Shown piece after piece: positions 11,242-23,800 of a DNA stretch of 62,000 bases. The DNA is taken from positions 2,486 through 64,485 of the forward strand of contig NW_019091596.1 in NCBI RefSeq assembly GCF_001949145.1, given 5' to 3'. The DNA is from Acanthaster planci (lineage: Eukaryota; Echinodermata; Asteroidea; Valvatida; Acanthasteridae). A model generated the notes under the pieces. That model saw nothing but the letters and a program-made list of their open reading frames with translations. It was not told where the DNA came from and searched no databases. The position numbers and the translations under genes were made by a program. Every line of letters begins with the position of its first letter. Within the stretch, counting starts at the first letter, position 1.

Positions 11242-14200
11242 GCTACAAACAGTGACAAAATGTTAATACGTGTGATTGTTGTTGATCTAAAAAAATATTC
11301 CTAGCATGTGGGTGGCTGTTAAATTGTGTTATTTTGATGGTCAGGAAAAGTGGTATTCAAAAATTCAGAAACAGTGCCACTCCTTTGTAGTAAAATATGC
11401 CATTACAAGTTCTAAACAAGGACATCACTGGCACACATTAAATTGGGCAATTTAGACTGAATAGATTTGTTCCCTTTGAGAATAAACTTAAAGAAAGGAT
11501 ATTAATTCAATAAGTTTGACATGAATTTCTGTAATGACATCACGACACCAAAAAGTAATTTGTGTACAGGGTTGAGAAAATGGAACAACTCAATCATCTT
11601 CATGTGAAAACAAAAACCTTTCTGTGTAGTCTTAGAATTACTTTCATATGTTTCCTTGTGTCAGTATTTCAGCGTACATGGAATTGTAAATATGTGTGGC
11701 TGATTTTTTTTCCTTTTCTGTGGTTGCATTTCTCACTCCAGTTTTACCTTATCAGTCCATTAAGAATTACTGCAAGGAGTGTTCCCTAAATCCTAAAAAA
11801 AATATTAACAGTATTCGGGTCATTTATGATCTGATATATGCAAACAGTTATGGGCGGGAACAGTATCGGTAGAGGGTGGATGAATTGTAGAATTTTTGCC
11901 CTCCTTGATGAATATATTACTAAGTAAAGAAAATATGAATATGAAACTTACGTCATTGGATAGAGTAACATGCGCCCTTTCAGATGCCACCGAGATTGCC
12001 GTGATGCAAAAGCACACGTGACAGTACTATGGGTATTGGGTGAATGAGCTTTACAGCCCCCCTTTCATCATCAGAATGTCACAGAAACGTAATCTCTTAG
12101 AGTTGCTTAGTGGGAGATATTGCAAGTTTTTTTGTCTGCTCAGCCAAGTAATTGGTAGGGAACGAGTTACAGTCTACATGGCATGTCGTTTGGAACAGTA
12201 ACCTGCTTTTACTGAGCGAATATTTGTGTGTGTGCTTGGCAGTTTTCCATGCTGTTTCAGGCTACCTTGAATCCATTGTCTATAGCCAGGTCCTAGTCTC
12301 AACTCTTCTACAGAAGTGCAGACATACAGTGACAATAGATGTAGCCGTAGCTCTGGGAGCCCATTTCAGACATGGCTTCAGTCTTGCTCTGCACTATTAA
12401 CACTCCATCCTTTCAGTTCATTGGACTGTGTGCTATTAATTCTGCCTGTATACCAGACTTCTGTGTGAATTCAACCATTACATTTTGATCCTTTCATTTG
12501 CCAACTGAGGGCAATTTTATAAGGGTACCACAAATACCTGTTGGTTTTATGATGTGAATTGACATATTGAAGAAATGGGGAAGCCATCCTGAGAGGAAAG
12601 AACTGGTGTCATACGTTATTGAGTGCAAAACCATTTTCATTAGCCAAAGTTAATTTCTTGGGCTCTTTATTTTGTGCCTGGCAGCTATTCATTAAGTAAA
12701 TTGAAGTTTAATAGAATAAAAAAGCTGCACTGGGCCAAAAGGTGAAATACTTACAGAAATGGTCAATTTTATAGTGAGTGCACGCATATCAGATGGTCTA
12801 AACATAGCTTCAACACTGATCCGAAGGGGAAAGCAGAATTTTAACAAATTCTACTCATATCTCTCTGTACATTTCCAATCAAAATTTATTTTTGGGCACT
12901 TTAATGTCACCATGGGTGTCAGTAATAGTGATTTGTTGGAGCTTTGGTTGTAGCAAAGGTTTTGTGAGTAGTGCAATGATTTATTTTGTCATTAAACTGT
13001 AAACAGTATGGTATGTTTCTCTTTGTGATCATTTTCAAAAGGATGAAAGCTGTGAAATTAATGTCATCAGCAACTAAACAGGCCTGCAGTCACATTTGTA
13101 ATGCACATTGTCAATTCCTTCAGGAGTTGTGCACTGCACTATTGGGCAGCCTGGGTGCTCTGAACCGTGATACAGGTGCATTGTGTGCATATTAAACAGC
13201 ACTACTGCTGAGTGGCATTTGTTCTTCAAAATCCTATGGCAGAAATATGTTTTTTCAGTCGTTTGTGAAAAACAAAAACAAACACCCCCCCAAAAAAAAT
13301 AAGTGTGAAACTGCTGCAAAGTGAAATGGGAAGGAGGGAAGAGAAAAACACAACTGCTGCATTTCAAGTGTGGGCATTTCTTTGTTTTATGCTTGTTAGA
13401 AAACTGAGAAAGAGTTCAGTTCATCCACATTGTGAATCCAAACTGCCCCTCATTTTGAGACATCCGACATCCCAAACACCTAAAATGCCTCCAAAACTAG
13501 TTGTGTTTTAGAGAGGGGGAAACCTTGTACAGAATGGGGTAAGTGATTTACAACATGAAAGAAACAAAGTAAAGCAATGACTTCATTTTACAGAACACAC
13601 TTCAGATGCAAGCATGGTCTGTGATGCAAGGGTGTCATGGGGTAGGAGGATGCTAGCAATCTCCTTGGGGAAAAAAAATGAAAACTAAAGGGATAAGAAG
13701 GCAAACAAAATCAACAAATGAGATGAAAGGGGGTGAAAATCTCCAATTTGCCAGATAAAAATCAACATTGACCCTTTTTAGTGTTAAATTTCTCAAGAAC
13801 TCAGTTCCTAGATAGTCCAAGATTCAAATTGTGCAGTTTTTAGAAATTTGGGAATTGAGTTATATAGGCATTTATCAGTTCTGAGTGGTTTGACCCCCTA
13901 GAAATTTTCACCCCCCCAAAAAAATTTAACCTTCCCCCCCGAAAAAAGACCATCCAAACATTACAGTAACGATCAAATATCAACCAATCTGCTAAAGTTT
14001 CTCCCAGATAGTGTATCAACAATTCACAATTGAAAAATACAAAACAAGCACAGTTCACTCTAGGAATACATGTGAAGTATAAATTTTTTTCCAAATATTC
14101 TCACATCAGTCAACTACAGGAGAGAATAAACAAGAGGTTCCACATGTATAACTTTGCTTTTCCTGGGCTGATTGACAAATAGATACATCTCTCAAAGTCA

Positions 14201-14534
14201 ATTTATCAAACTGAAGTGCTCTGACACCATCATTTGCAGGCTTAATGCTGTACTCTGAAACAGGTCACTTTGAGACTTTGAAAACTTGTCTACATGTAAA
14301 AGAATATCTTGCACCATTACCATATATAGGAGTACACAGCTCATATAATTTGAAGGTTTAAACATTTGTGCAATAGGTTAGAACTGAACAAGAAAAACTT
14401 TGAAAATGTTAAAATGAACAAGTTAAATTACCAAGTGAATGAACACCAATCTCCCAATAACTATTTTCTTTACATCAATAAAGACCTCACATCACATAAT
14501 ACTATACCAGGCTGATTTACAGTAACAAGTTGAC

Positions 14535-16714
14535 TTAACGTTTAACAGTAAAGGTATAAATGTGCAGGGGTACACATTTATGATGAGCTGGTACCTGGCA
14601 GTATGGGTTGCCAATGGTATGAGGTTTGTGAAGTTCATCATTTATCATCTCATCTTCTGACAGCGTTTTCATAAAATCTGAAGTAAAATGAAAAAACAAA
14701 AATTAACTCCGCTTCTTTCCAAATTATGAGGTACTGTTGGCTCCTTTGAGTTGTATACATTGTCTTGGCATAGAACAACAGTCTTCACAACCAAGCTACG
14801 AAGTTATGAACACACAGTCCTTTCCAACTGTTACATTCATTATTTCCTGTTTATCAGGCATGAGAAAGGCTATTAAAATCTTACTTTTGAGTGAGAAATA
14901 GCAACCATGATGTACCATTGTTATCAACAGAAAATAGCCAGAGTGAGATATTCAGTACACTCAAGGACTTTCAAAGTCTGTAAAGAACAAAATGAACAAA
15001 CTTTGAACACAACTATAAATCAATGACCTGCCCCCAGGGAAGAAAATCTTCATTTTACGTTTGTGCATTGCTTGACCAAGACTGTAAGTTTTGTTAGGGG
15101 AGAGGGGTTGAATGTAAAACATGTCTTGCTGGAACTCTGAAGGAAACAGTTCTATTTCTCATTCTTTTGCTCAAGTTGCTGATACATACATCAGTTTGGC
15201 AGTGAGTCAAGGAGCAGATCCATATTTGGATAAGGTGGGTACAAGACCAATTAAAAACACGAATTCAAACTGAGAGTTGTTTTATCCCCTTAATTTAGCA
15301 TGCCCAATTTGGAACATGTTTCCAGTGCATGGGAGAGCGTTCTCAAATGGACACACCAGAATACTCCATGTGAGAATACCATGTACGTGTTTCCCTGGAA
15401 GGTTTCTGATCCTCATATAGTGGATACTTGCTACAGGAAACTAGACAGCTGTGATGTTCTTCATGTCTTTTCAACAACCAAGGGACGCATGTCACCTTAA
15501 GTGACGCTGAAAGTGCCATTTTATCCTCAGGGGGGACAGCTCTTCCCCCCCCAAACATCACAGCAGTGAGTTCTGATACACAGTGCAAAGGAATAAGCTG
15601 GATTATAATTACCAAAGAGCAGTGTGACCCCGGTTTAACTTTCTTACAACATTAACCTTTGGTTTAAGAATGTTACTACCAGACATTTGTTATGCATGCA
15701 GGTACATATCCAATTTCAATTTTACACCTATTCCGTCCATAATTTAAAGGACAACTCGACCATTGGAACTGATGATACTTGGTAGCCCCACACGACAGAA
15801 TTGTATCAATGAATCAGTTAAACTTAATGTTCAGGAAGAAATGGAGACCACAATGATACTTTTCAGGGAAGGGAATACGGGGAGGGAAAAAAATGAAGAT
15901 CTTGGAACCAAAAACCACATGTATGAGGTGGTCTGCTGTGGGGTGCATGCATCACACCGTACTTACATGAAGCAACTTGCATTGAGGACAGGTTCTCAAT
16001 CACTGACATTACACTATTTACCATCAGACATAATAAGATTTTTTAAGATCTGGCAGAATCTACCGCCTTTCAGTGTACCAAGTCAAAATGAGTTTGAGCA
16101 ACGCAAGTTGAATCACAGGCAATTCAACAGCAAATTCTTGAGAAACATCACATACATGTAAATCCCACTGTTTAACAGTCTTTGCACACGCTAATCAAGA
16201 CAGATTGACATATGAATGCTGACCCAAATGTAAGTTCCAAAAATGTACTCTCCATGTATTCTTGCATGTATGGAATACCTATAAAGAATATGTTCAAATG
16301 TTGTTAAAGTTGCACTAATAAAGGAAACTAACAATATCTGTACTATCAATCTTTGTCCACATAATTTATATCAATTTAAATCAAGAAATACACAGAATCA
16401 CCAAGAAAACAGCGTAAATGTAATTGTATCAATGTTTCCAAAGGGAATTTGTCTATCTATAAAATCTCTAGAGAAGTACCAATAAACATTAAGTGCATAG
16501 ACAAAGAACAATGTACAAAAACATTAATCCCATTAAGTACAAGTAATTTGAAAAACCAGAATTTTGGAACTTGAAAGTGCTCTCACACTTTAATCACATT
16601 GTCTACAGAACAATAACATCTGATTTTGACAAGTAAGATACCTTTACGGTTTCTTTTGTGTGGTTTATACATGTGCCAAGATAACTCCATCAGGACTTCC
16701 CCTTGCTGCAGCAT
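14535..16714 (-). CDS. Candidate two-exon small gene, unknown product
   Basis: On the minus strand an exon at 16642-16714 begins with ATG, has an in-frame stop two codons upstream and ends in a good donor (AAAG followed by GTATCT). A second exon at 14535-14677 follows an acceptor (TTTTACTTCAG) and ends in TAA. The phases agree and the joined frame is 71 codons, rich in Lys, His and Glu. I do not recognise the product. The exons could also be the 3' part of a longer gene if the first exon is extended by another acceptor. Two short exons with matching phase can arise by chance, so this is a weak call. Confidence 0.28.
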
Positions 16715-17401
16715 GTGTTATATATGCCAACACGTACAAAGGATTAAGGTTGAATGCACATAGAAACCACAGACAGGTCACTTGAGGGGTAAACTTACAA
16801 GATACTTCTGACTTTTGACTCTTCAACATTTGTTCACAAAAAATGGATTAGCCCGGTCCAACCATACAAAGCACACTTGGAATGTGGAATCTTGTAAGCA
16901 GTTAATCTGAGTTCCAAATTGAAATACAAGCATGACATTTATGCTTCATACCAGATGTGAATAATAGTATTTTTCACTGCTTGTGACAGTACCGTAACTT
17001 TTTGGGTCCATTTCCGACCTCAGAATGATAGTTTGATGGCCCCCAGCCCCCCCCCACACACACATCCGGTAACTGATTAAATTTTAAAAACATTAACCAT
17101 AACTGTTATTCCAAATTTTATCATGATGTGATGAAGGTTATTAACCATCACAGCTTTCCCTACAACTGTGTATTTTCATACAGTTTCAGTTCAAATTAGG
17201 AAGGCAGTGATTGCTACTGCCCCTTAAGAAAGGAAAAGCAGTGTGACGGAGTGGGTTTTTTGACGTAAATACCTTTTGCTGAAAATGTTTGAAAGGTTTC
17301 AAAAAATCAATTCATATCAAGTATTCTGTCATGTAAGCCAACACTGTCCAATGCAGATTGCTTAAGCTTTTAACCCTCATTCAATACAACTACTTTTATT
17401 C

Positions 17402-17462
17402 ATTAACCCTAACCCTCCTCAATCCTTCACCTGTTGGAGGACTGAGGAGTGTTAGGGTTAAT
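17402..17462. repeat. Hairpin with CCCTAA-containing arms
   Basis: Arms 17402-17426 and 17438-17462 are 25 bp inverted repeats with two mismatches around an 11-base loop. The arms begin ATTAACCCTAAC. Probably the remnant of a small foldback element. Confidence 0.8.
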
Positions 17463-18198
17463 GTTTTTTTGCTTTAAATGCTTTAAAATTCACCTTAGCT
17501 AAATAATTGAATACGTTTTAGATTATCTTTGCCTAATTTGAAACTAGTTATTGGATAGAGGAAAAATTAGTTACCCCTCGGTAAAAATCATTGAGTCTGA
17601 CTAATGCACTTGCCCGGTTTAAAAACCAGTCTTAAATGCCTTTTAAAACCCATCATGTGACTGGCTCTAAACCAATCAACAGGGGCAAACTGTCTGAGGT
17701 ATCTATGAATTAACCCCTTCGCGCCGGGATGCGGCTAGAGCTGCCGTAAAAATTGAGATCCTCAGCCCGCTTTTCAGCTATTATTCTCGGCCCACGCTCG
17801 AGCGAACACGGTGAAAGAAGGCAGACCCTGGCTCTTGTATATATGGTGATTGGCCTTTGTGTGTAACCCAGAAATGAAAAGACCGAATTTGCACCATGAT
17901 CACCAGCTTCACATTAGTCCCCACATTGAAAAGAGGCAACGGGAATGTGAAAGTGTGAGTAGAGCCGCATGCCACCGAACAATCAGCCTTTTCACTGTGT
18001 AATTCAAAGTGTGCAGAGCACGAAGGGCAACAAACCAAGAATGTGCGGTTTGGCAGGTGGCCTTCATGGCCAAGCTGAGGCTGGAATTCTTGGAGTCGGC
18101 TTTTGGAAAGAAATTCCGTGGTCAAAGTTCAATACAATACACATGTGGACTGGCATTGAGGTCACAAGTGCACTTCTATGCAACCTGAGGGACTGTGG

Positions 18199-18258
18199 GT
18201 CACCAGAAAAGGGTTCCATTTCACAAGGCCAAAGGAAATAGGACCCTTTTCTGGTCAC
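18199..18258. repeat. Hairpin with 18-19 bp arms
   Basis: Arms 18199-18217 and 18241-18258 pair (GTCACCAGAAAAGGG against its complement) around a 23-base loop. No flanking duplication is visible. Nature unknown. Confidence 0.7.
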
Positions 18259-20896
18259 TAACAGGCCTGAGGGGGACAAGGGCATGCACAAGTAATCCAA
18301 TTTTTTTTTACTTTTTGCAACATAAGAAATAAAACTTATCTGAGTTTTATAACTGTTTTAATTCAACAATACAACTTATACCGCAGTTCAATCAACAAAC
18401 ATTTAAAAATAAAATCTAGTTTCCTTAGATGGAGTTTTTGAGTTACTGTTCACCGTTCTCGTCATGTGAAGGCACTGTAACCAGTAAAAGTTGAGTCTCT
18501 GACCAGGCACTAGTTTCTGGAATTTGTGCATGCATGATGTATCGATACATGTCCAATTCAGGTGATGTAAATTTCATGTTCCAGCCTATTGGTGAACCAC
18601 ATGCGACTGTATTTCAGCCAACCAGGACAAAGAACCAGCAAGAGGTGTGTTATAATATACATATAACATGGTTTGAGGGTAGATTTTTTTTTATTTTTAG
18701 CTGCCCGATGTATCAGAACTTGACATGAACTTGACTAGTTCTTGAGGGAACTAGTTGTTTTTCAAATTCCAGTACAAATATTTAGGGAAGCTAGTATTAT
18801 TCACCTGAAATAAACCATGATACATTTGTTTTACCATGACTCATACATATTCAGTTGCCATTAAAATATTGAAAGCAAGGCAAGGTGCCATTACCTGGGC
18901 AGTTTAATTTATGCACATCATTCGTGTGTAGTCTGGTTTGCATGTGCGTACTGTATCCAGGCAACAGTTTCACTTAACTGGGGAACAGTTGGAGGGTATC
19001 TGACCTGTGTATGGATCCTTGCGTGCACACATGGTAAACAGCAAGAGCAGTGGCTGCAAGCGAATGGACTACTGACAATTTGGCTCGAAATCATGCAAAT
19101 GTATAAACAGTGTTATAGCCTGCCATGTTTTAGTGCAGGATAATTCAGTAACGGTGAATGGAGGGTCTGAAGCGACCAGACTTTCGCGAGTCACAGCTGG
19201 GGGTCCAGGGGTCTGCTTAAGGGGACTCTAGATCGCTTTTTCAGTGAGTTTTTCTTAACGAGTTCAAATTTTTAAAATTCTTCCAGGTAGAAATATAAAA
19301 TTTTCACAGTGACTAATGTTTTTTCTGGGATTTTTAAGGATTTTTGTGCCGGTCGGTGGGCTGTTTCATCAAGCTTAGTGCCCGACGGTAGAACACTGTG
19401 GTGGAGATCCCCGCTGGCGTAGGTATAACACTGTGTTTTAAGGTGCAGCAATATGTAGGTCAGTACTGGTGTACCCTATATAACAGACCTACGATGGTTT
19501 GCATACATATGCATAATACTGCGCTACTGGACACATTCCAGTTGTAAGCTCTTGCTAATACACAATGCTCAGAGTGAAATTCCATCTGTAATGCAAGAAT
19601 AATTTTACATGATACTCTCTCACTCACACCCTGAAAGATATTCTGAAAAATGGAGTCTGGAAACTGTGACATCAAATCTGAGAATTTGGAATATATGTTG
19701 CATTCTCGGTGCTTTTATTATAAGGGACCTTGTACTCAACACTGGGGAAATGGGCCACAGGTAAAGACATTGCAGTTTTGGTCCACGTTGTTTCACTGTT
19801 GTTTCGGGTGAAGTCCACAAAGCTTTGAAAACCAAAGATCCCCGAAAATCAAATGCCTGGTTTAGCAGCCTTTTGATAAATTCAGGTCTGTAGAGCCCTG
19901 TCACTTCTACTTTGAAGCTTGAAGTCTCAACATTGCCAGAGAATGTGCCAGTAGTATATAAATGTCAGGAATTCACAGCATTTTAGCAGCTTCCCTACAT
20001 ATCATTCTCTGATGCTGGGGTCGGGAGTATACATGGCTGTTGTCACATGGAAGTCTGAACTGTAGGGTGGGGCAGAGCTTCCACACGCCTTTAGCACCTC
20101 AGGGGAGGAGGGGATGGGGGACACTTGCTGGAAGTACAGGGTGGCTACTGTCACTCAAATCTCAAACTGCAGGGTGGAGGCTTGGGGAGGGGCTTGAGTA
20201 AAAGGTACAACATAAGCAGGTAAGCAGCGTGGCTTAGGTAAGAGTGGGTGTTTTGTCTTGAGTATTAATACAAGTTTGTGCACATTCAGCTGAAAATGGT
20301 GATATGAACTACGGTTTGAATCTCAATATAATGAGCACCCTGATGGAAAAGACTGCGATAAAGAGCAAATTCTTAAGTCTCAAGTCTCTCAATATTTGCT
20401 TTTTGAGTCTATTGTTGGCCAGGTTCTGATTCTAATGAGTTGACTGCACATGCTATTTGTGCCTGGCACGTTTTTTTTAACCCTAACACCCTAGGGACCA
20501 TTGAAATCCTGCATAACCTTTTTTGGTTTAGCATATGTTGCCAAGTGAGCCCACATGAGCAGACCCACAAAATACTGCCAGTCAACCCATTACAAATGCA
20601 TCTGGTCAGATTATAGTGGCAGTGCTACACTTGCAACTAGGTGCAGATGGATTATTGTATCACACATGAATGGAACCACAGAATTACCTTTTGGTTGAGG
20701 TATTAACAAAAGCCCGTGTTTTTTCCATGTAACACTTAAAATGAAATTATATTCCCGAACATACTGATAAGTCATTTTGACTTCGCATGTTTTGCAGGAT
20801 AACATTTAAATTGTACAAAAGGAGTTACCGAAGTTTACAAAGGTAAAAAGAAATTACATTGCATAAAATCCGGACTTCTCCACGAGTTGTGGGGTG

Positions 20897-23800
20897 TTAG
20901 GGACTGATTCCCTCCCACTGAATGAGGTACTGTATCTTTCCATCTGGCGTCACTCGCCTGCCAAGGAGCTGGTGTTTCTCCCCACAAGCCAGCCGCCCCT
21001 CGGCCCCGTAATGGTTCGACATGGATCTCTTCAGTTCTGCCATGGTCACGGCCCCATTCAGGCGTGTGGTGGCCAGTTTCTCCGGGCTCTCGCCCCTGGA
21101 TGGTGGGTGGGAAATAGTCTTGGCAGCAGGTTGTGGGTTGGGGCTGGTGGGTGTCCTTTCCTTACTGGGTGTCGACGGGTGTAGGTGCTTCCGTTTGCGC
21201 TTCCAGCTGCCGTGCTTCCGGTGTCGCTTCAGGCTGTCCACACCACTGCCTTCTTCATTGTTATCATTATTGTTACTGTCCCCACTCTCTCCGTCAGCGC
21301 TCGCACTGGACTGGCCGGCCAGCACGGTGGTGGCCGAGTAGTCAGAGCCCGTGTCCCCGGACGCTACAGAGGAATGCTGGCTGAAGCTGACTGGCAGGGG
21401 GACGCCCGTGCTGCCAGAGTAAACAGTCTCAAAGGGGCGGATGGTGTCTAGGACTGACTGTCCCTCAGAGACTGGGGTCAGGTTGGCCAGGGCCATACCG
21501 CCACCAGAGTAACCTGTGTAGGACTGATTGAGACTGAATGCTGGTCTCGGTACTCCCTATGGAAATGATGCACAAACAAAATCCACAAAGCAGAAAATAA
21601 CTCGACAAAACTAAACAAAGAAAACCCCTCAGGGAAAAAAAGAACAAGTGTAACACAACCCAACAAAGTCCAAATCAGTGTACCTCTCTAGTTCCCCTTA
21701 CATGGTCAGGATGCTTGTGTCAGAGAGAAATGCACACGTTTGGTCTTCAATAGACATTTGGTTAACAGGGGTTAACGGACCACTTTGTTTGCATCAAAAG
21801 CCACCAGCAATTTCTTAACTCACATCTTTAATTGCTTGCTCAAACATCTTCCTGGCATTGATGCTCCGCCTCTCCAGTTCCTCCGGGGTTTCTGCTACAC
21901 TTTTCCGTTTCCTTTTTGCAGGTTTTAGAGGGACAGGTGAGTTGCTAAATGGTGAATATTGAATAACTGGGGTTAAATCAGCAAAACACTACACAGTCAC
22001 ACAAACAGAATATTCCTTTCATTTCACACTGCCCTTCTTGTATTGGAGAAGCTTGATTTTGGCAGCAAACACACGATACACAATCTACCGTTATATCAAT
22101 GCTCTTAATTACCGGTAAATATAGAACACACTGTACAACACATCCTGTCAAGTTGGTTTTTTCTATGATCATTTTCGTTTCGAGGTTTTGATCATTTCGT
22201 TGTCCTTTGGACTTGACAGAGCACTAAAGACTAAGAAGTATTTTTCACCTAGGTCCCTTTATATACAATACAAGGAACCTAACGCCAACTCATTTCTCAT
22301 CTGCATACCTTTCTACTGGTATAAAGGTCATGACCTTACGGCCTGTCATCTTGAGGTCATTCATGACCTCATCCGTGATCTGTCCAATGGCGGGTAGAAT
22401 GATTGTGGGCGGGATTGGAGGCTTTCTGATCCTCAGTCCCCAGATGTTCTGTTTCTTCTTCACCTCCTTGCCACAAGCAAATCTTTCAAGAGTGTTGCAG
22501 AAAGGTATACAGAGAACATCGTAAGAAACCTACAGCCAACTCCAGGCTTCCAGAGCTACTGCCATGTCTGTTAGCATGTACACACACATTTGCAACTAGC
22601 AAAGACCCTGATCTAACACTGGGTACAAGACAAATCCAAACAGAAGGAGGGCCTGAAGTTTCGACACTAGCAGAATCTTTCTCAGAGGCAGAGTGACAAC
22701 TGGACAGAGACAAACAAGCAAGCAGGGAATCAACTAGGTACAAGATTAGGACCATGACCCAACATCCCACAGGGTGACTTGCCATTGACAATAGACTGTC
22801 CAGTATTTACTTTTACTGGTGCAAATTGCTCAGTAAAAGTATTCTCTCTGGTATTTTCCAAAGCCAGACTTGACTTAACCTAGACTCCAACCCCTGATGC
22901 TCTGTGGGACACAATTTTGAGAGGTAACTCTCTTTAACACAGACAGTTCTGGTACTGTTTTGCTAGTCTGGTTCCCTGAGCTGATCATGTCTATGTGTCT
23001 TTCATGATGCATCAGGTCAGGAAACCAATGCACCGCTCTTTCAAAAATTCTCTCAAGCCTTCTTGTGAACGGATTTTTTGCAAAAAATTTGACAGTCCAT
23101 ATTACAGGAGGATTACTGTCTCTGGACAACAGTTCCCTATAGGAATTGTAAGAAAAAACTTTTCAAAGTGACATGATGGGACTCAGCAGGTGCAGACTTG
23201 TTTTGGGCTGTGGTCCAGAACTTGTGCCTGAGTTCAGCATAAATGGGCATGTCTACAATGTCTGTGGAAGGTGACTGCAACCACCAGTCATGACTTTCAT
23301 AAGTGCTGTAGCAAGTATATTGGCTTCAGTCGGGTCATGCACCAAGAAAAATACAATGGGCTGCTCACCTTGCTTTTGAGCTGTGTAATGCATCTAGAAA
23401 CCGCTCCTGTTTCTCTGATCTCGTTGTAGCACCAAGCTGGGAAAAGAAACACAACAATCTTTCATTTGTAAAATATGGATGAAAAACTGAGTTTCATATC
23501 TCAACCAGTTTCTCAAGCACTAAAAATACGTGTAATGTGTAAATAGCAGAACCAGAGACGCAAATTATAAAAAAAAGTCAGGTTGGCGTAGTGTTTCTTT
23601 CCTCGCCTTCAACTTTTGGGGGCCGGGGTTCAAATCCGGCTCGGTCCACATGCGGATTGGGTTTCAGTCCCTGAGTCCGTGGGTTTTAACAAGTATCCAG
23701 GATTTTCTTCCCACCTCTAAAACTGAACATTTCTTCGTGTCTTCTTCATTCATTATCATCCTGTAATCGGCGCTATATGTACTGTTGGATGAACAGTTAT

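Larger units (their letters stand above)
11270..20896. other. Gene-poor interval between the zinc-finger gene and PCL
   Basis: AT-rich DNA with scattered mononucleotide runs (C runs near 13911 and 17046, A runs elsewhere). I see no confident gene. It holds one weak two-exon candidate on the minus strand (14535-16714), a 25 bp-arm hairpin at 17402-17462, another hairpin at 18199-18258, and a possible but unsupported + strand exon-like frame at 18534-18643. The 3' UTR of the minus-strand PCL gene must occupy some of the right-hand end; a candidate AATAAA on that strand lies near 19714. Confidence 0.6.

Noticed and set aside
15763-16161. 132-codon + strand frame
   Set aside because: No splice context, no recognisable domain, AT-rich third positions and a polar composition typical of chance frames in this DNA.
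17402-17462. Interstitial telomere repeat
   Set aside because: Only two CCCTAA-like units occur per arm and they are part of an inverted repeat, not a tandem array.
17781-18125. 114-codon minus-strand frame with several cysteines that suggested a zinc-binding domain
   Set aside because: The Cys/His spacing matches no known finger, and the frame has no supporting exons on either side.
18534-18643. Possible + strand exon starting with ATG and ending before GTGTGT
   Set aside because: The donor is weak, there is no acceptor or downstream partner in phase, and the peptide is unrecognised.
20894-21451. Several open frames on the + strand opposite the last PCL exon
   Set aside because: They are shadows of the GC-rich PCL exon on the minus strand, which has clear family identity.
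23581-23645. tRNA gene
   Set aside because: Only the A- and B-box regions are tRNA-like. The acceptor stem and anticodon arm do not form, and a SINE body and tail follow.
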